Source: Caldifermentibacillus hisashii
GTDB lineage: Bacteria > Bacillota > Bacilli > Bacillales > Caldibacillaceae
Assembly: GCF_027568575.1 (NCBI RefSeq)
Contig: NZ_JANUVP010000001.1
Strand: one strand, 5' to 3'
Length of the DNA: 64,000 bases
Positions 43,749 through 52,152 of the stretch are shown here, piece after piece. A model generated the notes under the pieces. The model was not told the DNA's origin and made no database searches. It saw nothing but the letters and a program-made list of their open reading frames with translations. How positions within the stretch are numbered: the stretch's first letter is position 1; the number at the start of each line of letters is the position of its first letter. The translations under genes and the position numbers were made by a program.

Positions 43749-44603
43749 TCATTTAGCGGTATATTTCATAGCCGCTTTTACAGTGTTGGCCAAAAGCATT
43801 GTTATTGTCATCGGTCCAACCCCACCGGGAACCGGCGTTATATAAGAAGCTTTATTTTTTACCTCATCATATAAAACATCGCCGCATAGTTTTCCTTCCT
43901 CATTTCGATTCATACCAACATCAATAACGACGGCACCTTCTTTTACATAATCTGCAGTAATGCGGTTCGCTTGTCCAATCGCACTTACTAATACGTCAGC
44001 TTGTCTTGTAATTGAAGGTAGGTCAACTGTTTTGGAATGGCAATAGGTAACTGTTGCATTTTCCCCCAGCAATAATTGTCCCATCGGTTTCCCGACAATA
44101 TTACTTCTTCCGATAACGACAGCATGCTTTCCTGTCAAATCTATATGTATTTCCTTCAACATTTCAATGATTCCAAGTGGCGTACATGGAACAAAAGTAT
44201 CTTCGCCGGTTAACAGTTTACCGACATTAAGCGGATGAAAGCCATCGACATCTTTATCCGGATGAATTGCTTCAATAACCACCTTTGGATTTATTTGATT
44301 CGGTAAAGGCAATTGAACTAAAATTCCGTGAATCTCCTTATTTTCATTCAGTTCCTTGATCCTGGCCAGCAAAAATTCTTCAGTAATATTCTCTTCATAT
44401 TTAAGTAATAGAGAATAAATGCCAACTTCTTTACATGCTCTTTGTTTGTTTCTGACATAGGTTTGACTGGCCGGATCGTCTCCAACCAAAATAACAGCTA
44501 AACCGGGTGTAATCCCTTTTGCTTTTAGTTCCTCGACCGCCTGTTTCAATTCTTCTCTCTTTTTACCGGCAATTGCTTTCCCGTCAATGATTTGACCAGC
44601 CAT
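43749..44603 (-). CDS. folD: Bifunctional methylenetetrahydrofolate dehydrogenase/cyclohydrolase
   Basis: A 284-aa enzyme that interconverts 5,10-methylene- and 10-formyl-THF with NADP. Motifs DDPASQTYVRNKQRACKEVGI (catalytic Lys region), HGILVQLPLP, DKDVDGFHPLN, and GRSNIVGKPMGQLL (cofactor) plus a final ITPVPGGVGPMTI are all present. ATG 44603 has GGAGGGGG; it is 23 bases after nusB. Confidence 0.98.
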   Translation of the reverse strand: MAGQIIDGKAIAGKKREELKQAVEELKAKGITPGLAVILVGDDPASQTYVRNKQRACKEVGIYSLLLKYEENITEEFLLARIKELNENKEIHGILVQLPLPNQINPKVVIEAIHPDKDVDGFHPLNVGKLLTGEDTFVPCTPLGIIEMLKEIHIDLTGKHAVVIGRSNIVGKPMGQLLLGENATVTYCHSKTVDLPSITRQADVLVSAIGQANRITADYVKEGAVVIDVGMNRNEEGKLCGDVLYDEVKNKASYITPVPGGVGPMTITMLLANTVKAAMKYTAK

Positions 44604-44626
44604 AATTTCCCCCTCCAAAAAATTGA

Positions 44627-45019
44627 TTATTTTCCCAATGTTTCCATGACCTTTGCTAAAACTCCGTTAATAAAGCGACTCGATTTTTCATCACCAAATC
44701 TTTTCGCAATTTCAACGGCTTCATTAATTGATACGGTATATGGAACATCTTCCATATATTTCATCTCATAAACAGCAATCCGTAATAAATTTCTGTCGAT
44801 ATTCGCCAAACGGTCAAGTGACCAATTTTCTAAATGGTCGGTAATGATTTGATCTAACTCATGCAAATGTTCCACCGTACCGAAAAACAATTTTTTTAAA
44901 AACACATCATCACTATCTTTTCCGAGAACATGGCGATACGCATTTTCCGGATCGGATTTCCCGACATCCACTTGAAAAACTGCTTGTAACGCTTTTTCTC
45001 TTGATGTTCTCCTATTCAT
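44627..45019 (-). CDS. nusB: Transcription antitermination factor NusB
   Basis: A 130-aa all-helical protein that binds boxA RNA with NusE (S10) in rRNA antitermination. It opens MNRRTSREKALQAVFQVD and contains NRLLRIA-type NRNLLRIAVYEMKY, and SINEAVEIAKRFGDEKSSRFINGVL. Its own promoter appears to lie upstream at 45076-45081. Confidence 0.97.
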   Translation of the reverse strand: MNRRTSREKALQAVFQVDVGKSDPENAYRHVLGKDSDDVFLKKLFFGTVEHLHELDQIITDHLENWSLDRLANIDRNLLRIAVYEMKYMEDVPYTVSINEAVEIAKRFGDEKSSRFINGVLAKVMETLGK

Positions 45020-45075
45020 TTATAAAGTACTCCTTTTCAAACATAAGTTTTGATTTTGAACCATACATTTCTCAC

Positions 45076-45081
45076 ATTATA
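45076..45081 (-). promoter_or_regulatory. Likely -10 of the nusB-folD promoter
   Basis: A perfect TATAAT on the minus strand, 57 bases before the nusB start. The -35 at 17-base spacing (ATGATT) is weak. Confidence 0.4.
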
Positions 45082-45220
45082 CGAATGAAACTACTCAAAA
45101 TCATAGCATAAATGATTGAAAAAAGGAAAGAGTTCACAGAGGAATTTTGCAAAATAGGAGAGGAGGTTTTATTCTGTAGAAGAGAAAATTGGAACTTCGG
45201 GAGTTAAAGTGACTTTAGCA

Positions 45221-45256
45221 TACAAAAAGCAGGAACATAAGTTCCTGCTTTTTGTA
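45221..45256 (-). terminator. Terminator of accB-accC-yqhY
   Basis: TACAAAAAGCAGGAAC and GTTCCTGCTTTTTGTA form a perfect 16-bp stem with an ATAA loop, directly after the yqhY stop. The outer A/T pairs supply the T-tract. Confidence 0.93.
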
Positions 45257-45658
45257 TTATTCAACGACCGGATTTTGTTGTTCTTCTTTTTGCGTTTCAA
45301 AATTGACGTTTACAATATGGATATTTACTTCATCTGTTTCCAACCCGGTCATATTGTACAAAGCTTGTCGAATATTTTCTTGAATACTTTGTGCTACTTT
45401 CGGAATGGAAACACCGAAGTTCAGAATACAATACACATCAATTTTAATTTGATTGTCAGACAAATCAACACGAATCCCTTTTCCATGGTTTTTCTTCCCT
45501 AATCGTTCAACAACACCTGCGGCAAAGTTACCGCGCATCGTCGCCACCCCATCAATTTCCGATGCGGCAATTCCGGCGATCACTTCAATCACTTCAGGTG
45601 CAATTTCAATTTTTCCTAAACCATCCAGATTCATTTCCAATGCATTATTTTCGGGCAT
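45257..45658 (-). CDS. yqhY: Asp23/Gls24 family protein YqhY
   Basis: A 133-aa Asp23/Gls24-family protein. KIEIAPEVIEVIAGIAASEIDGVATMRG is the family opening, followed by GVERLGKKN-type VVERLGKKNHGKG and VDVY-type IKIDVYCILNFGVSIPKVAQSIQENI. In B. subtilis YqhY is encoded with accBC and affects acetyl-CoA carboxylase activity. It follows accC by 14 bases, so the acc link is preserved here. RBS AAGGTGG. Confidence 0.93.
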   Translation of the reverse strand: MPENNALEMNLDGLGKIEIAPEVIEVIAGIAASEIDGVATMRGNFAAGVVERLGKKNHGKGIRVDLSDNQIKIDVYCILNFGVSIPKVAQSIQENIRQALYNMTGLETDEVNIHIVNVNFETQKEEQQNPVVE

Positions 45659-45672
45659 CAGCTTACACCACC

Positions 45673-47031
45673 TTAGGCATTATTTTTCATTACGTCATAC
45701 ATTTCAAGGAATTTTGTATTGAAATCCCCTGATTTAAACGCTTGATGTTCGAGCACCTTTAAATGGAATGGAATTGTCGAATAAATTCCCTCGATAACAA
45801 ATTCACCCAACGCCCGTTCCATTTTCTTAATCGCTTCTTCCCTTGTAGGCGCATGGACAATCAGTTTAGCGATCATTGAATCATAGTAAGGCGGAATGGC
45901 GTATCCGGGATATGCGGCCGAGTCAACCCGAACACCGGGACCACCCGGGGCAAGATACATGTTAATCTTTCCCGGAGACGGCATGAAATTTTTCTCGGGA
46001 TTTTCTGCATTAATTCTGCACTCGATTGCCCATCCATTAAAGGTGACGTCTTCTTGTTTCAATGTGAGTTCTTTTCCACTGGCAACAAAAATTTGTCCTT
46101 TTATTAAATCGACACCGGTAATCAACTCTGTAACAGGATGTTCAACTTGAATCCGGGTATTCATCTCCATAAAGTAGAATTTTTTCTCCCGGTAATCATA
46201 TATAAATTCTACCGTACCTGCACCTGTATAATCAACTGCTTTTGCTGCTTTAACTGCCGCTTCTCCCATTTTATTCCGAATTTCCGGGGTTAATGCCGGA
46301 GATGGTGCTTCTTCGATCAATTTTTGCAATCTTCTTTGTACAGAGCAATCCCGTTCCCCTAAGTGAATCACATTTCCGTAATTATCTGCTAAAACTTGAA
46401 TTTCAACATGGCGAAAATCTTGAATATATTTTTCCAAATAAACGCCGGGATTCCCGAATGCTGTTAGTGCCTCTTGTCTTGTGATATTGATGCCTTTAAC
46501 TAATTCCTCTTCATTCATGGCAACCCGGATTCCTTTACCACCACCGCCGGCTGTAGCTTTGATTATGACAGGATAACCAATTTCGGATGCCAGTTTCAGT
46601 GCGTCGTCCATATCTTCAACAATTCCATTGGATCCGGGAACAATTGGTACGCCGGCCTTTCTCATCGTTTCCCGGGCAACATCTTTTGTCCCCATCTTGG
46701 CAATTGCATCACCGCTTGGACCAATGAAAACAAGTCCGCATTCTTTAACTAAATTAGCAAAGTTCTCATTTTCAGCCAAAAATCCATAACCCGGATGGAT
46801 TGCTTCACATCCCGTTAATTTAGCAACACTTATGATGTTCGCCATATTTAAGTAACTGTCTTTGGATGGATTTGGACCAATACAATAAGCTTCATCTGCC
46901 ATTTGTACATGAAGAGCTTCTTGATCAGCTTGAGAGTAGACGGCTACTGTCCGAATATCAAGTTCCCTGCAGGCTCGAATAATGCGGACAGCGATTTCCC
47001 CCCGATTGGCAATTAAAATTTTTTTTAACAC
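45673..47031 (-). CDS. accC: Acetyl-CoA carboxylase biotin carboxylase subunit
   Basis: A 452-aa ATP-grasp enzyme that carboxylates biotin on AccB with bicarbonate. KILIANRGEIAVRIIRACRE opens it; KATAGGGGKGIRVA is the ATP glycine loop; EMNTRIQVEHPVTE holds metal and bicarbonate residues. I chose GTG 47031 (MLKKILIA) since the GTG three codons earlier lies in the RBS AGAGGTGG. It follows accB by 12 bases. It might also serve the orphan carboxyltransferase at 15 kb (inference). Confidence 0.97.
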   Translation of the reverse strand: MLKKILIANRGEIAVRIIRACRELDIRTVAVYSQADQEALHVQMADEAYCIGPNPSKDSYLNMANIISVAKLTGCEAIHPGYGFLAENENFANLVKECGLVFIGPSGDAIAKMGTKDVARETMRKAGVPIVPGSNGIVEDMDDALKLASEIGYPVIIKATAGGGGKGIRVAMNEEELVKGINITRQEALTAFGNPGVYLEKYIQDFRHVEIQVLADNYGNVIHLGERDCSVQRRLQKLIEEAPSPALTPEIRNKMGEAAVKAAKAVDYTGAGTVEFIYDYREKKFYFMEMNTRIQVEHPVTELITGVDLIKGQIFVASGKELTLKQEDVTFNGWAIECRINAENPEKNFMPSPGKINMYLAPGGPGVRVDSAAYPGYAIPPYYDSMIAKLIVHAPTREEAIKKMERALGEFVIEGIYSTIPFHLKVLEHQAFKSGDFNTKFLEMYDVMKNNA

Positions 47032-47043
47032 GTTAACCACCTC

Positions 47044-47562
47044 TTAATCTACCTTAACTAAAAACAGAGGTTGGCCAAATTCGACTAGTTGACCATTTTT
47101 GACAAGGATTTCGACAATTTCCCCATCTACATCTGCCTCAATTTCATTAAATAATTTCATGGCTTCGACAATGCATACAACCGAATCACTTTTTACTTTC
47201 GAACCGACTTTCACATATGGTTCTGCATCCGGAGATGGTGACGCATAAAAGGTCCCTACCATCGGAGATGTAATTTTATGAAGGTTTTCTTCAGGTGCAT
47301 TTGTTTTTTCCAATTGGGCTGCCGGATTCGCTTTTGCCGATTCCACCACTTCTTGTACCGGTTGAGCGGCTTGCGGTTGATTGGTCGGTTGATCAATGAA
47401 AGTGTTTACAGGTTCAACTTTAATAGGTTCAACCGTTTTAACTTGAACAGGTTGTTTTTTTTTCATTACTAATTTTAATCCATCATATTCATATTTAAAT
47501 TCATCAATATTTGATTGATCAACAAGCCTGATCAATTCACGAATTTCTTGAACTTTTAACAT
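47044..47562 (-). CDS. accB: Biotin carboxyl carrier protein of acetyl-CoA carboxylase
   Basis: A 172-aa carrier: an N-terminal helical part (VQEIRELIRLVDQSNIDEF), a Pro/Ala/Gln-rich linker, and a biotinyl domain from about residue 95 with the biotinylated lysine in VCIVEAMKLFNEIEAD. First gene of accB-accC-yqhY, preceded by a promoter and a FapR-like operator. Confidence 0.97.
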   Translation of the reverse strand: MLKVQEIRELIRLVDQSNIDEFKYEYDGLKLVMKKKQPVQVKTVEPIKVEPVNTFIDQPTNQPQAAQPVQEVVESAKANPAAQLEKTNAPEENLHKITSPMVGTFYASPSPDAEPYVKVGSKVKSDSVVCIVEAMKLFNEIEADVDGEIVEILVKNGQLVEFGQPLFLVKVD

Positions 47563-47577
47563 GTCTACACCCCTTAA

Positions 47578-47596
47578 ATTATGACTAGCTACTAAT
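47578..47596 (-). promoter_or_regulatory. FapR-like operator before accB
   Basis: ATTAGTAGCTAGTCATAAT (minus strand) closely resembles, from memory, the FapR operator of the fapR promoter (TTAGTACCTAGTCTTAAT type). It begins 16 bases before the accB ATG and lies just downstream of the predicted transcription start, so binding would block transcription of the acc operon. Confidence 0.6.
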
Positions 47597-47609
47597 AGTA
47601 TACATTAAA

Positions 47610-47638
47610 ATTTTACTGTAGTACATTGGGATTGACAA
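47610..47638 (-). promoter_or_regulatory. Sigma-A promoter of accB-accC-yqhY
   Basis: TTGTCA (47638-47633), 17-base spacer, TAAAAT (47615-47610) on the minus strand. Both hexamers match 5 of 6. Confidence 0.7.
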
Positions 47639-47674
47639 GCAAATCATCATTCAGGTATGAAAATTACTTTTTAA

Positions 47675-47710
47675 AAAGAGAAAAGTGTTCCGGATGTTGG
47701 AACACTTTAT
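47675..47710 (-). terminator. Terminator of the spoIIIA operon
   Basis: AAAGTGTTCC and GGAACACTTT form a perfect 10-bp stem; on the minus strand TCTCTTTTTAAA follows. It lies about 55 bases after spoIIIAH. Confidence 0.85.
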
Positions 47711-47765
47711 TAAAAAATAATCCTTTTGATTTGTTCGCTTATTCGACAAGCACCATGCTGTTTTT

Positions 47766-48332
47766 TTATTTCGTTTCATTTTCACTCTGGAATGCAACCG
47801 TAACAGATGAATTACCCATTTCCTTTTTTACAATTTTAATAATCTCATTCGCTTTTGCTTTTGAAGGCTCTTCCCCTTTGACAGTAACTAGCACTTCAGA
47901 TTCATCTGCTTGAACAAGTGCATCTTCATAACCTAATGTTTGAATAATTAAGTTTTCGATAAACGCCTCTTTTTCGGCAATTTTTTGAAGGCGATTCATT
48001 TCATCTTTTGCTTCACTTCTTTCCTCTGCTGAAAGATCAGTAGAGCCGGCCACTTCCTCCAATTGTTCTAATTTTTTGCTCCGCTCATCTTGCATTTGCA
48101 AGCGAATTTCTTCAAACACTTCATTTTTTGCATCCGTAATCGTGGTATTTTTTGTGTCACTACTCTTTTCTTTTTCAGTCACTTTTTTACTATCTGCTTT
48201 TTCTTCCTTGCTAACATCAACATTGGCAAGATTATTATTATTAGTTGGTTCCGCTGTTATATAATAAACGGATAACACAACAACCAAACTTAACATCGTT
48301 AATAACCAAACGGTTTGCTTTTTCAACATCAT
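47766..48332 (-). CDS. spoIIIAH: Stage III sporulation protein AH (SpoIIIAH)
   Basis: SpoIIIAH is a mother-cell membrane protein that joins forespore SpoIIQ to form the feeding-tube channel. The 188-aa protein has one N-terminal membrane helix (VWLLTMLSLVVVLSVYYI), a charged Lys/Glu/Ser-rich linker, a helical part (EEIRLQMQDERSKKLEQL), and a C-terminal YscJ/FliF-like ring domain ending in SSVTVAFQSE. Last gene of the operon; its stop is followed by a terminator. Confidence 0.95.
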   Translation of the reverse strand: MMLKKQTVWLLTMLSLVVVLSVYYITAEPTNNNNLANVDVSKEEKADSKKVTEKEKSSDTKNTTITDAKNEVFEEIRLQMQDERSKKLEQLEEVAGSTDLSAEERSEAKDEMNRLQKIAEKEAFIENLIIQTLGYEDALVQADESEVLVTVKGEEPSKAKANEIIKIVKKEMGNSSVTVAFQSENETK

Positions 48333-48376
48333 TTCTTCTCCTCCTCATTGGTAGATTGATTTTTTCATGGTTTTTT

Positions 48377-49024
48377 TCATTTCTTAGACAGAACAGAGAC
48401 ACGATGACTTGGGACATCTAATGTTCTCATAACCGCTTCAATGATTGATTTTTTAACTTGAACATTTTCAGCGCCTTTTGCTACGATAAGGACCCCTCGA
48501 ATATCCGGCTTTTTCGTTTCAGAAATAAGCGGGACTTCCTTATCACCTTCCCGAACAATGACAATTTGTTCTTCTGCAGAATTATCTTCTACTTCCCTTT
48601 TCCCTCCATTCGAATCAGTTTCACTCGTTATTTGCTTTTTATTGATCATATTTTTCTCATAAACTACTTTTTCTGTTGAATCCACGTTAACAACAATGGA
48701 AACGTCATCAACTCCAACAATTGATTCGATTGCCTCTTTTAATTGATTTTCATAATATTCCTCATAGTCCTTCATTGTGGAGGGCTGGTTTTTGCCACTA
48801 TTTCCAAATACTTCAGCGTTTTCTGCTTCCTTTGAATCCGATGTCACGGGTACTGGGTTTGAGGACTCGTTTCTCTGCGATGAGAAAAAATTGCTAAATA
48901 ACATAATCGCTATCCCGATAACGAAAACTATGATGATATAATGTTTTTTATCAAATTTTTGTGTGTCATCGTTTTTTTGAAACAATTTTTTTAGTATGGA
49001 AAAGGGGCCTTTGTCATTACTCAT
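48377..49024 (-). CDS. spoIIIAG: Stage III sporulation protein AG (SpoIIIAG)
   Basis: A 215-aa mother-cell membrane protein with a single membrane helix (YIIIVFVIGIAIMLFSNFF, about residues 28-46) and a ring-building domain that forms the large ring of the A-Q complex (ESIVGVDDVSIVVNVDSTEKVVYEKN and IRGVLIVAKGAENVQVKKSI). The ATG overlaps the spoIIIAF stop (ATGA). Confidence 0.95.
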   Translation of the reverse strand: MSNDKGPFSILKKLFQKNDDTQKFDKKHYIIIVFVIGIAIMLFSNFFSSQRNESSNPVPVTSDSKEAENAEVFGNSGKNQPSTMKDYEEYYENQLKEAIESIVGVDDVSIVVNVDSTEKVVYEKNMINKKQITSETDSNGGKREVEDNSAEEQIVIVREGDKEVPLISETKKPDIRGVLIVAKGAENVQVKKSIIEAVMRTLDVPSHRVSVLSKK

Positions 49025-49656
49025 CTTCCCACATTCCCCCTTTCAATCGTAATTTGAACAATGTCGCGATCTACCCCCCATTTTTTTGCAAGAAAACTGG
49101 CAATCGAATTCATATCCGCCTCATGAAAATCACTTTTTTGTTCACCTAATTGCACATTTACTTCCTCTACATTCATCACCGTTTGATCGGCTTCTTGTTT
49201 GTCTATTAATGTCACATGTATACTTTCAATGTTGTCAAGGATGTCCTCTATTGAATTTGTTAATCCGATTGTGTCTGATACGTTTAACTGAATATGAGCA
49301 AATTGATAATCAAATTGTTTCATCAACTCCTTTTCCGTCATTTCTTCCAATTGGACAGCCGTTTGTTCTAAAATATATGCATGTTGATCTTTTTGTATTT
49401 CTATTTTCTGTTTTTCTATTGAATTTTCCAGTGATATTTTTTCCTCGCCCAGTTTTCCGGTTGCTCTGTTTAACAGATTGTCGATATCTACTGAAAACAG
49501 TTTAAATACAGGTGTCAGAAAAATAATGATTAATAGTAATCCGAGTACCATTTTTACATATTTTTGCAACCCGGTTTGCGGCAATAACAATTCAACAATG
49601 ACGGCAAGTAAAATAAATAAAATAATATTTGTAATCCAACTTGTTAAAAATTCCAT
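49021..49656 (-). CDS. spoIIIAF: Stage III sporulation protein AF (SpoIIIAF)
   Basis: A 211-aa mother-cell membrane protein with two N-terminal helices (WITNIILFILLAVIVELLL and MVLGLLLIIIFLTPVFKLF) and a soluble C-terminal domain expected to face the intermembrane space. PSS motif QTGLQKYVKMVLGLLLI is typical. It overlaps spoIIIAG and starts 12 bases after spoIIIAE. Confidence 0.94.
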   Translation of the reverse strand: MEFLTSWITNIILFILLAVIVELLLPQTGLQKYVKMVLGLLLIIIFLTPVFKLFSVDIDNLLNRATGKLGEEKISLENSIEKQKIEIQKDQHAYILEQTAVQLEEMTEKELMKQFDYQFAHIQLNVSDTIGLTNSIEDILDNIESIHVTLIDKQEADQTVMNVEEVNVQLGEQKSDFHEADMNSIASFLAKKWGVDRDIVQITIERGNVGR

Positions 49657-49668
49657 ACTTCCACCAGC

Positions 49669-50877
49669 CTATCGAACCATCATTGTAATATTTCCGGCAA
49701 CAACGATAACGGTTAAACTTAAAAAGAACATGATTGAAACAATGGCCAGGGCGGCAAATAAATAAATAACACTTTTTGAAATGATATCTAAACAAGTAAT
49801 AATCGGACCACCACCAAGCGGCTGTAAAAGTGCCGCAGAAAATTTATAGACAAATGCGATGATCAAAATTTTGACTGCAGGGAACAAGGTAAGTAATAGT
49901 AAAATGCCAACACCGGCAAGTCCGACCGTATTTTTCAACAGAACCGAAGCACTTATAACTGTATCTGTTGCATCGGAAACCATTCTGCCAACAACAGGAA
50001 TAAAATTACTCGTAACAAATTTGGTCGTTTTGATAGCAATTCCGTCCGCCACCGCTGTTGCCGAACCTTGAATGGATACAATGCTGAGAAAGACCGTCAT
50101 AAATACGCCTAATAATCCGATGCTCCAATTGCGGAGGAGTCCGGCTAATTGAGTTGCCTTATATTGACTTGTTAATGTACTGACAATGCTTAACAAGACA
50201 GATAAAAATAATAACGGGAGGACGATCCTGTCAACAAAAAGACCACTTACATTCGTTAAGAACAGGATAACCGGATGAAAGAATCCCGCCGAAATCACAC
50301 CACCGCCAGTCGCAATTAACGCTAAAAGAATGGGAATGAACGCTATTGTGAAATGAATCATATTTTGAATTGCACCGGATGCGTATTGAACGGCTAAATG
50401 AAAACTGTTTAATGCGATAATCATTAACACCATAAAAACAATGGAATAAGCAATTTTAGAGACGGTTGTTGTTTCAAATGCATTTTGTAATGATTGAAGC
50501 AACATGCTGAAAATCGTCAGCATAATTAATGTACCGATTAATTTGCCGTTAACGATCATCTCATGGAAGATAAATTTTAAAATGCCGATCGCCCACTCTT
50601 TAAAGGAAAATTCATTTACCTTATCTATGTAATCAGTAAAACTTTCCTTTTCTAACTCCGGTAAAAAGCCGCCATACTCATCAACAATTTGATTCCAAAA
50701 TGTTTCAACCTCACTGAAATCCATTCTTTCTATTTGTTCATTGACAAGCTCATTGGGGGTAGTCGGTTCTTCTGACGATTCCTTTTCTGCATCCGTATTG
50801 GCAAAAGAAGTGCTTGTCCAAAGGAAAAATAATCCGATTCCAAATAGCAAGGATATCCATATCGATTTTTGCTTCAT
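49669..50877 (-). CDS. spoIIIAE: Stage III sporulation protein AE (SpoIIIAE)
   Basis: A 402-aa polytopic membrane protein of the A-Q channel. A signal peptide (ISLLFGIGLFFLWTSTSFA) precedes an acidic segment and about seven membrane helices in the C-terminal two thirds. The start lies 128 bases after the end of spoIIIAD, an unusually long gap for this operon. Confidence 0.95.
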   Translation of the reverse strand: MKQKSIWISLLFGIGLFFLWTSTSFANTDAEKESSEEPTTPNELVNEQIERMDFSEVETFWNQIVDEYGGFLPELEKESFTDYIDKVNEFSFKEWAIGILKFIFHEMIVNGKLIGTLIMLTIFSMLLQSLQNAFETTTVSKIAYSIVFMVLMIIALNSFHLAVQYASGAIQNMIHFTIAFIPILLALIATGGGVISAGFFHPVILFLTNVSGLFVDRIVLPLLFLSVLLSIVSTLTSQYKATQLAGLLRNWSIGLLGVFMTVFLSIVSIQGSATAVADGIAIKTTKFVTSNFIPVVGRMVSDATDTVISASVLLKNTVGLAGVGILLLLTLFPAVKILIIAFVYKFSAALLQPLGGGPIITCLDIISKSVIYLFAALAIVSIMFFLSLTVIVVAGNITMMVR

Positions 50878-51005
50878 CTTTTCACCTCAATGTGTGAACA
50901 AACTGTATGCTTCATATGTTTGTACAGAAATAATTCTTTGGACTAATTTTCTGATTAAATCGAGCAACATAAGCAGTGAAACTTAGACATTGCCTTTTCA
51001 GTTCT

Positions 51006-51395
51006 TCACGATGGAATCATTTTTAAAATCATTTCAATTAAAACGGTAAGGATCGGTACAGCCATAGCCAAAATAACAATCTTCCCGGCCATTTCAATTT
51101 TGGAAGCAAGTGAACCTTGTCCGGCATCCTTTGTTATTTGAGCTGCAAATTCAACGATATAGGCAATGCCGATAATTTTCAAAATCGTTTCAACATATAC
51201 CGAATTCACTTTTGCTTGGATGGCGATCCTTTCAATCATTTGAATGATATTGAAAATTTGGTCAATCAAAAATAAGAAGATGATACAACCGGTAAAGATG
51301 ATTAATAAAAAAGCAAAATTGGCTTTCTGCTCCTTGATCACTAAGGCAAGAAAAGTGGCTACCAAGCCGATTCCAATAATTTGAAGGATATCAAT
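51006..51395 (-). CDS. spoIIIAD: Stage III sporulation protein AD (SpoIIIAD), probable ATT start
   Basis: SpoIIIAD is a small membrane protein of the A-Q channel, with about three helices (FAFLLIIFTGCIIFLFLID, ILKIIGIAYIVEFAAQI, KIVILAMAVPILTVLIEMIL). The frame upstream of the first conventional start (TTG 51365) still encodes the family N-terminus I-D-I-L-Q-I-I-G-I-G-L-V-A-T, but the only start at the right distance from the RBS AAAGGGGGG is ATT at 51395-51393, giving 129 aa against 133 in B. subtilis. If TTG is used the protein is 119 aa and lacks part of the first helix. Confidence 0.85.
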   Translation of the reverse strand: MDILQIIGIGLVATFLALVIKEQKANFAFLLIIFTGCIIFLFLIDQIFNIIQMIERIAIQAKVNSVYVETILKIIGIAYIVEFAAQITKDAGQGSLASKIEMAGKIVILAMAVPILTVLIEMILKMIPS

Positions 51396-51409
51396 CGACG
51401 ATCCCCCCT

Positions 51410-51616
51410 TTAATTGTTAAACAAAAATACGGATTTAATTTTTTGAAACAACTCATTTACAATTGTGGCAACTTGAAACAATATATAAATAAAACCAAAA
51501 AGGGTCACCCATTGGGCATATTCTTTTTTTCCAACTTGATCTAAAATCGTGACTAAAAATGCGACAACAATTCCCACTCCTGCTATTTTGAAAATTATAT
51601 CTACCTCGATGCCCAT
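51410..51616 (-). CDS. spoIIIAC: Stage III sporulation protein AC (SpoIIIAC)
   Basis: A 68-aa membrane protein with two helices (IIFKIAGVGIVVAFLVTIL and WVTLFGFIYILFQVATIV), the usual family length. It is paired with the related SpoIIIAD; the AD RBS directly follows its stop. RBS GGGAGG seven bases before ATG. Confidence 0.95.
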   Translation of the reverse strand: MGIEVDIIFKIAGVGIVVAFLVTILDQVGKKEYAQWVTLFGFIYILFQVATIVNELFQKIKSVFLFNN

Positions 51617-51636
51617 CGTTTTTCCTCCCTATTTCT

Positions 51637-52152
51637 TTACATCAGTAAAATAATGATGAATAATCCGGATAGGAAGCCTAAATTTTTAACCATATTTCCA
51701 TAAGATGCTTGTCTTTCTCTCGCTTCCACTTCTTCTCTCTCCAAATGAACAAGGGCCAATTGAATATGTTTTTGCTGCTGAACGCGATCATGTTTTCCCA
51801 GTGTTTCACCAAATTGCAATAAAATTTCTAATTCATTTTTTTTCAAGTACGTTCGGTTCCAAATCGTCTTTAAACTTATTTCCCAAGCTTCTTTTGCTGT
51901 TATATCGCCTTGTAGTAATAGACTAGAAAAGTTCTCAAAAATCGTTTCAATCGGTTTACTCATTTGATTCGCAATTCTTCTTGAGGCATCATGAAGCGGT
52001 GCATGACCATACATAATTTCTGCTTCTAAACTTTGCAGGGCAGATTTTAACATTCGCAATTGCCTTGTCCGCTCGGTAAATGCCTTTGAAGCCTCAAAGC
52101 CGATCCAACTTGTGGCAATCAAAATACAAATCGCTCCGACAATTTTCAACAT
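51637..52152 (-). CDS. spoIIIAB: Stage III sporulation protein AB (SpoIIIAB)
   Basis: A 171-aa protein with membrane helices at both ends (IVGAICILIATSWIGFEA and NLGFLSGLFIIILLM) and a helical middle similar to the GspF-type domain (RTRQLRMLKSALQSLEAEIMYGHAPL). It overlaps the spoIIIAA stop by 7 bases. Confidence 0.95.
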   Translation of the reverse strand: MLKIVGAICILIATSWIGFEASKAFTERTRQLRMLKSALQSLEAEIMYGHAPLHDASRRIANQMSKPIETIFENFSSLLLQGDITAKEAWEISLKTIWNRTYLKKNELEILLQFGETLGKHDRVQQQKHIQLALVHLEREEVEARERQASYGNMVKNLGFLSGLFIIILLM

